From: Bacteroidia bacterium
GTDB lineage: Bacteria; Bacteroidota; Bacteroidia; AKYH767-A; OLB10
DNA length: 33,003 nt
NCBI GenBank assembly: GCA_025450095.1
Contig: JANWID010000096.1
Location: 1 to 33,003 of the forward strand
Direction: 5' to 3'
Shown: piece by piece, positions 32,599-33,003 of the stretch
Numbering within the stretch: position 1 is the first letter of the stretch
Layout: each line of letters begins with the position of its first letter
The notes under the pieces: generated by a model
What the model was told of the DNA's origin: nothing
The model's database searches: none
What the model saw: the letters and a program-made list of their open reading frames with translations, nothing else
Translations under genes and position numbers: made by a program

Positions 32599-33003
32599 TC
32601 ACACCAGGTTTTCAGATGGCTGAAGGACAATTTTAGTGTATTTATTCCGGTACTCGAGCGGTGTCAGACCGGTAATTTTACGGAAAAGATCCCGAAAGGC
32701 TTTGGTATCGGTATAGCCGACATCGAACATAACTTCATTAACATTTTTCTTTCCTGACTCCAGGCTGCGTTTAGCTGCTTCAATTTTTACGCGTTGCACA
32801 TATTCAAGTACGGAATTTCCGGTTGCAGTTTTAAACCTGCGTTCAAAGCTTCTGCGTCCCATTGCCGTTTTACTGGCAAGCTCATCGATCGTTATTTTTT
32901 CCTCAACGCGGCTTTCAATATAATCCTGTGCTTTTTGTATGGCCTCATCTCCATGATTGCGTTGTCCCTTAAACATCATGAATTTACTTTGGCTTTCGCG
33001 GTC
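32599..33003 (-). CDS. GlxA-type AraC-family regulator, 5' part missing at the window edge
   Basis: The visible part is the C-terminal AraC double helix-turn-helix: EAIQKAQDYIESRVEEKITIDELASKTAMGRRSFERRFK (first HTH) and VMFDVGYTDTKAFRDLFRKITGLTPLEYRNKY (second HTH). The segment before the domain (DRESQSKFMMFKGQRNHGDEA) continues open to the end of the window. It is typical of the linker in GlxA regulators, which carry a DJ-1/PfpI-like sensing domain at the N-terminus. That domain is not in the window, so a partial gene is reported. An ATG at 32979 is internal, not the true start. Confidence 0.88.
   Translation of the reverse strand, partial: DRESQSKFMMFKGQRNHGDEAIQKAQDYIESRVEEKITIDELASKTAMGRRSFERRFKTATGNSVLEYVQRVKIEAAKRSLESGKKNVNEVMFDVGYTDTKAFRDLFRKITGLTPLEYRNKYTKIVLQPSENLV

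Overview
The window looks like chromosomal DNA of a Bacteroidota bacterium, probably of the Chitinophagales/Sphingobacteriales type. Evidence: two secreted proteins end in type IX secretion (T9SS) sorting domains; three lipoproteins carry an acidic run directly after the lipobox Cys (CKKDDDD, CKKEDD, CKSDDDDE), as in Bacteroidota surface-exposed lipoproteins; several promoters fit TTG-N18..22-TAnnTTTG; Shine-Dalgarno sequences are largely absent; and non-coding repeats fill the gaps between genes. No rRNA, tRNA, CRISPR array, insertion sequence or phage gene was seen.

Layout. 1-3456: a repeat-rich left edge, a DUF998-type membrane protein and two lipoproteins. 3457-9967: a decayed gene remnant, a tiny charged protein, a YciF-like (DUF892) ferritin-like protein, a Met-rich exported protein with a beta-propeller lipoprotein, then a close-packed set (DUF6766 membrane protein, metallophosphoesterase lipoprotein split by an in-frame stop, outer-membrane protein, M48-like protease). 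10195-19607: a stress and genome-maintenance block. It holds a general-stress-type SDR, a DUF4142 protein, a long Tyr/Gly/Gln/Ser-rich disordered protein, CinA-C, DUF3606, an FAD/Rieske oxidoreductase, and an NHEJ locus made of Ku facing a LigD that is split into separate ligase and polymerase genes. 19858-22116: an AraC regulator followed by a T9SS beta-propeller protein whose upstream region carries a 21-bp-spaced direct repeat. 22428-25700: small exported protein, DltE-like SDR, GNAT acetyltransferase, an 870-bp gap, and a cytochrome-P460-like lipoprotein. 25935-33003: TPR histidine kinase, outer-membrane lipoprotein, Tat-type pirin, a large T9SS protein and the 5'-truncated end of a GlxA-type regulator.

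How the genes fit together (inference): YciF/DUF892, DUF4142, DUF3606, the stress-type SDR, small disordered hydrophilic proteins and Ku/LigD suggest a desiccation/oxidative-stress and stationary-phase survival region. The most unusual items are the 482-residue low-complexity protein resembling eukaryotic FET-type prion-like proteins, the ligase/polymerase fission of LigD, and two otherwise intact genes each broken by a single in-frame stop codon (metallophosphoesterase; signal peptide of the histidine kinase).
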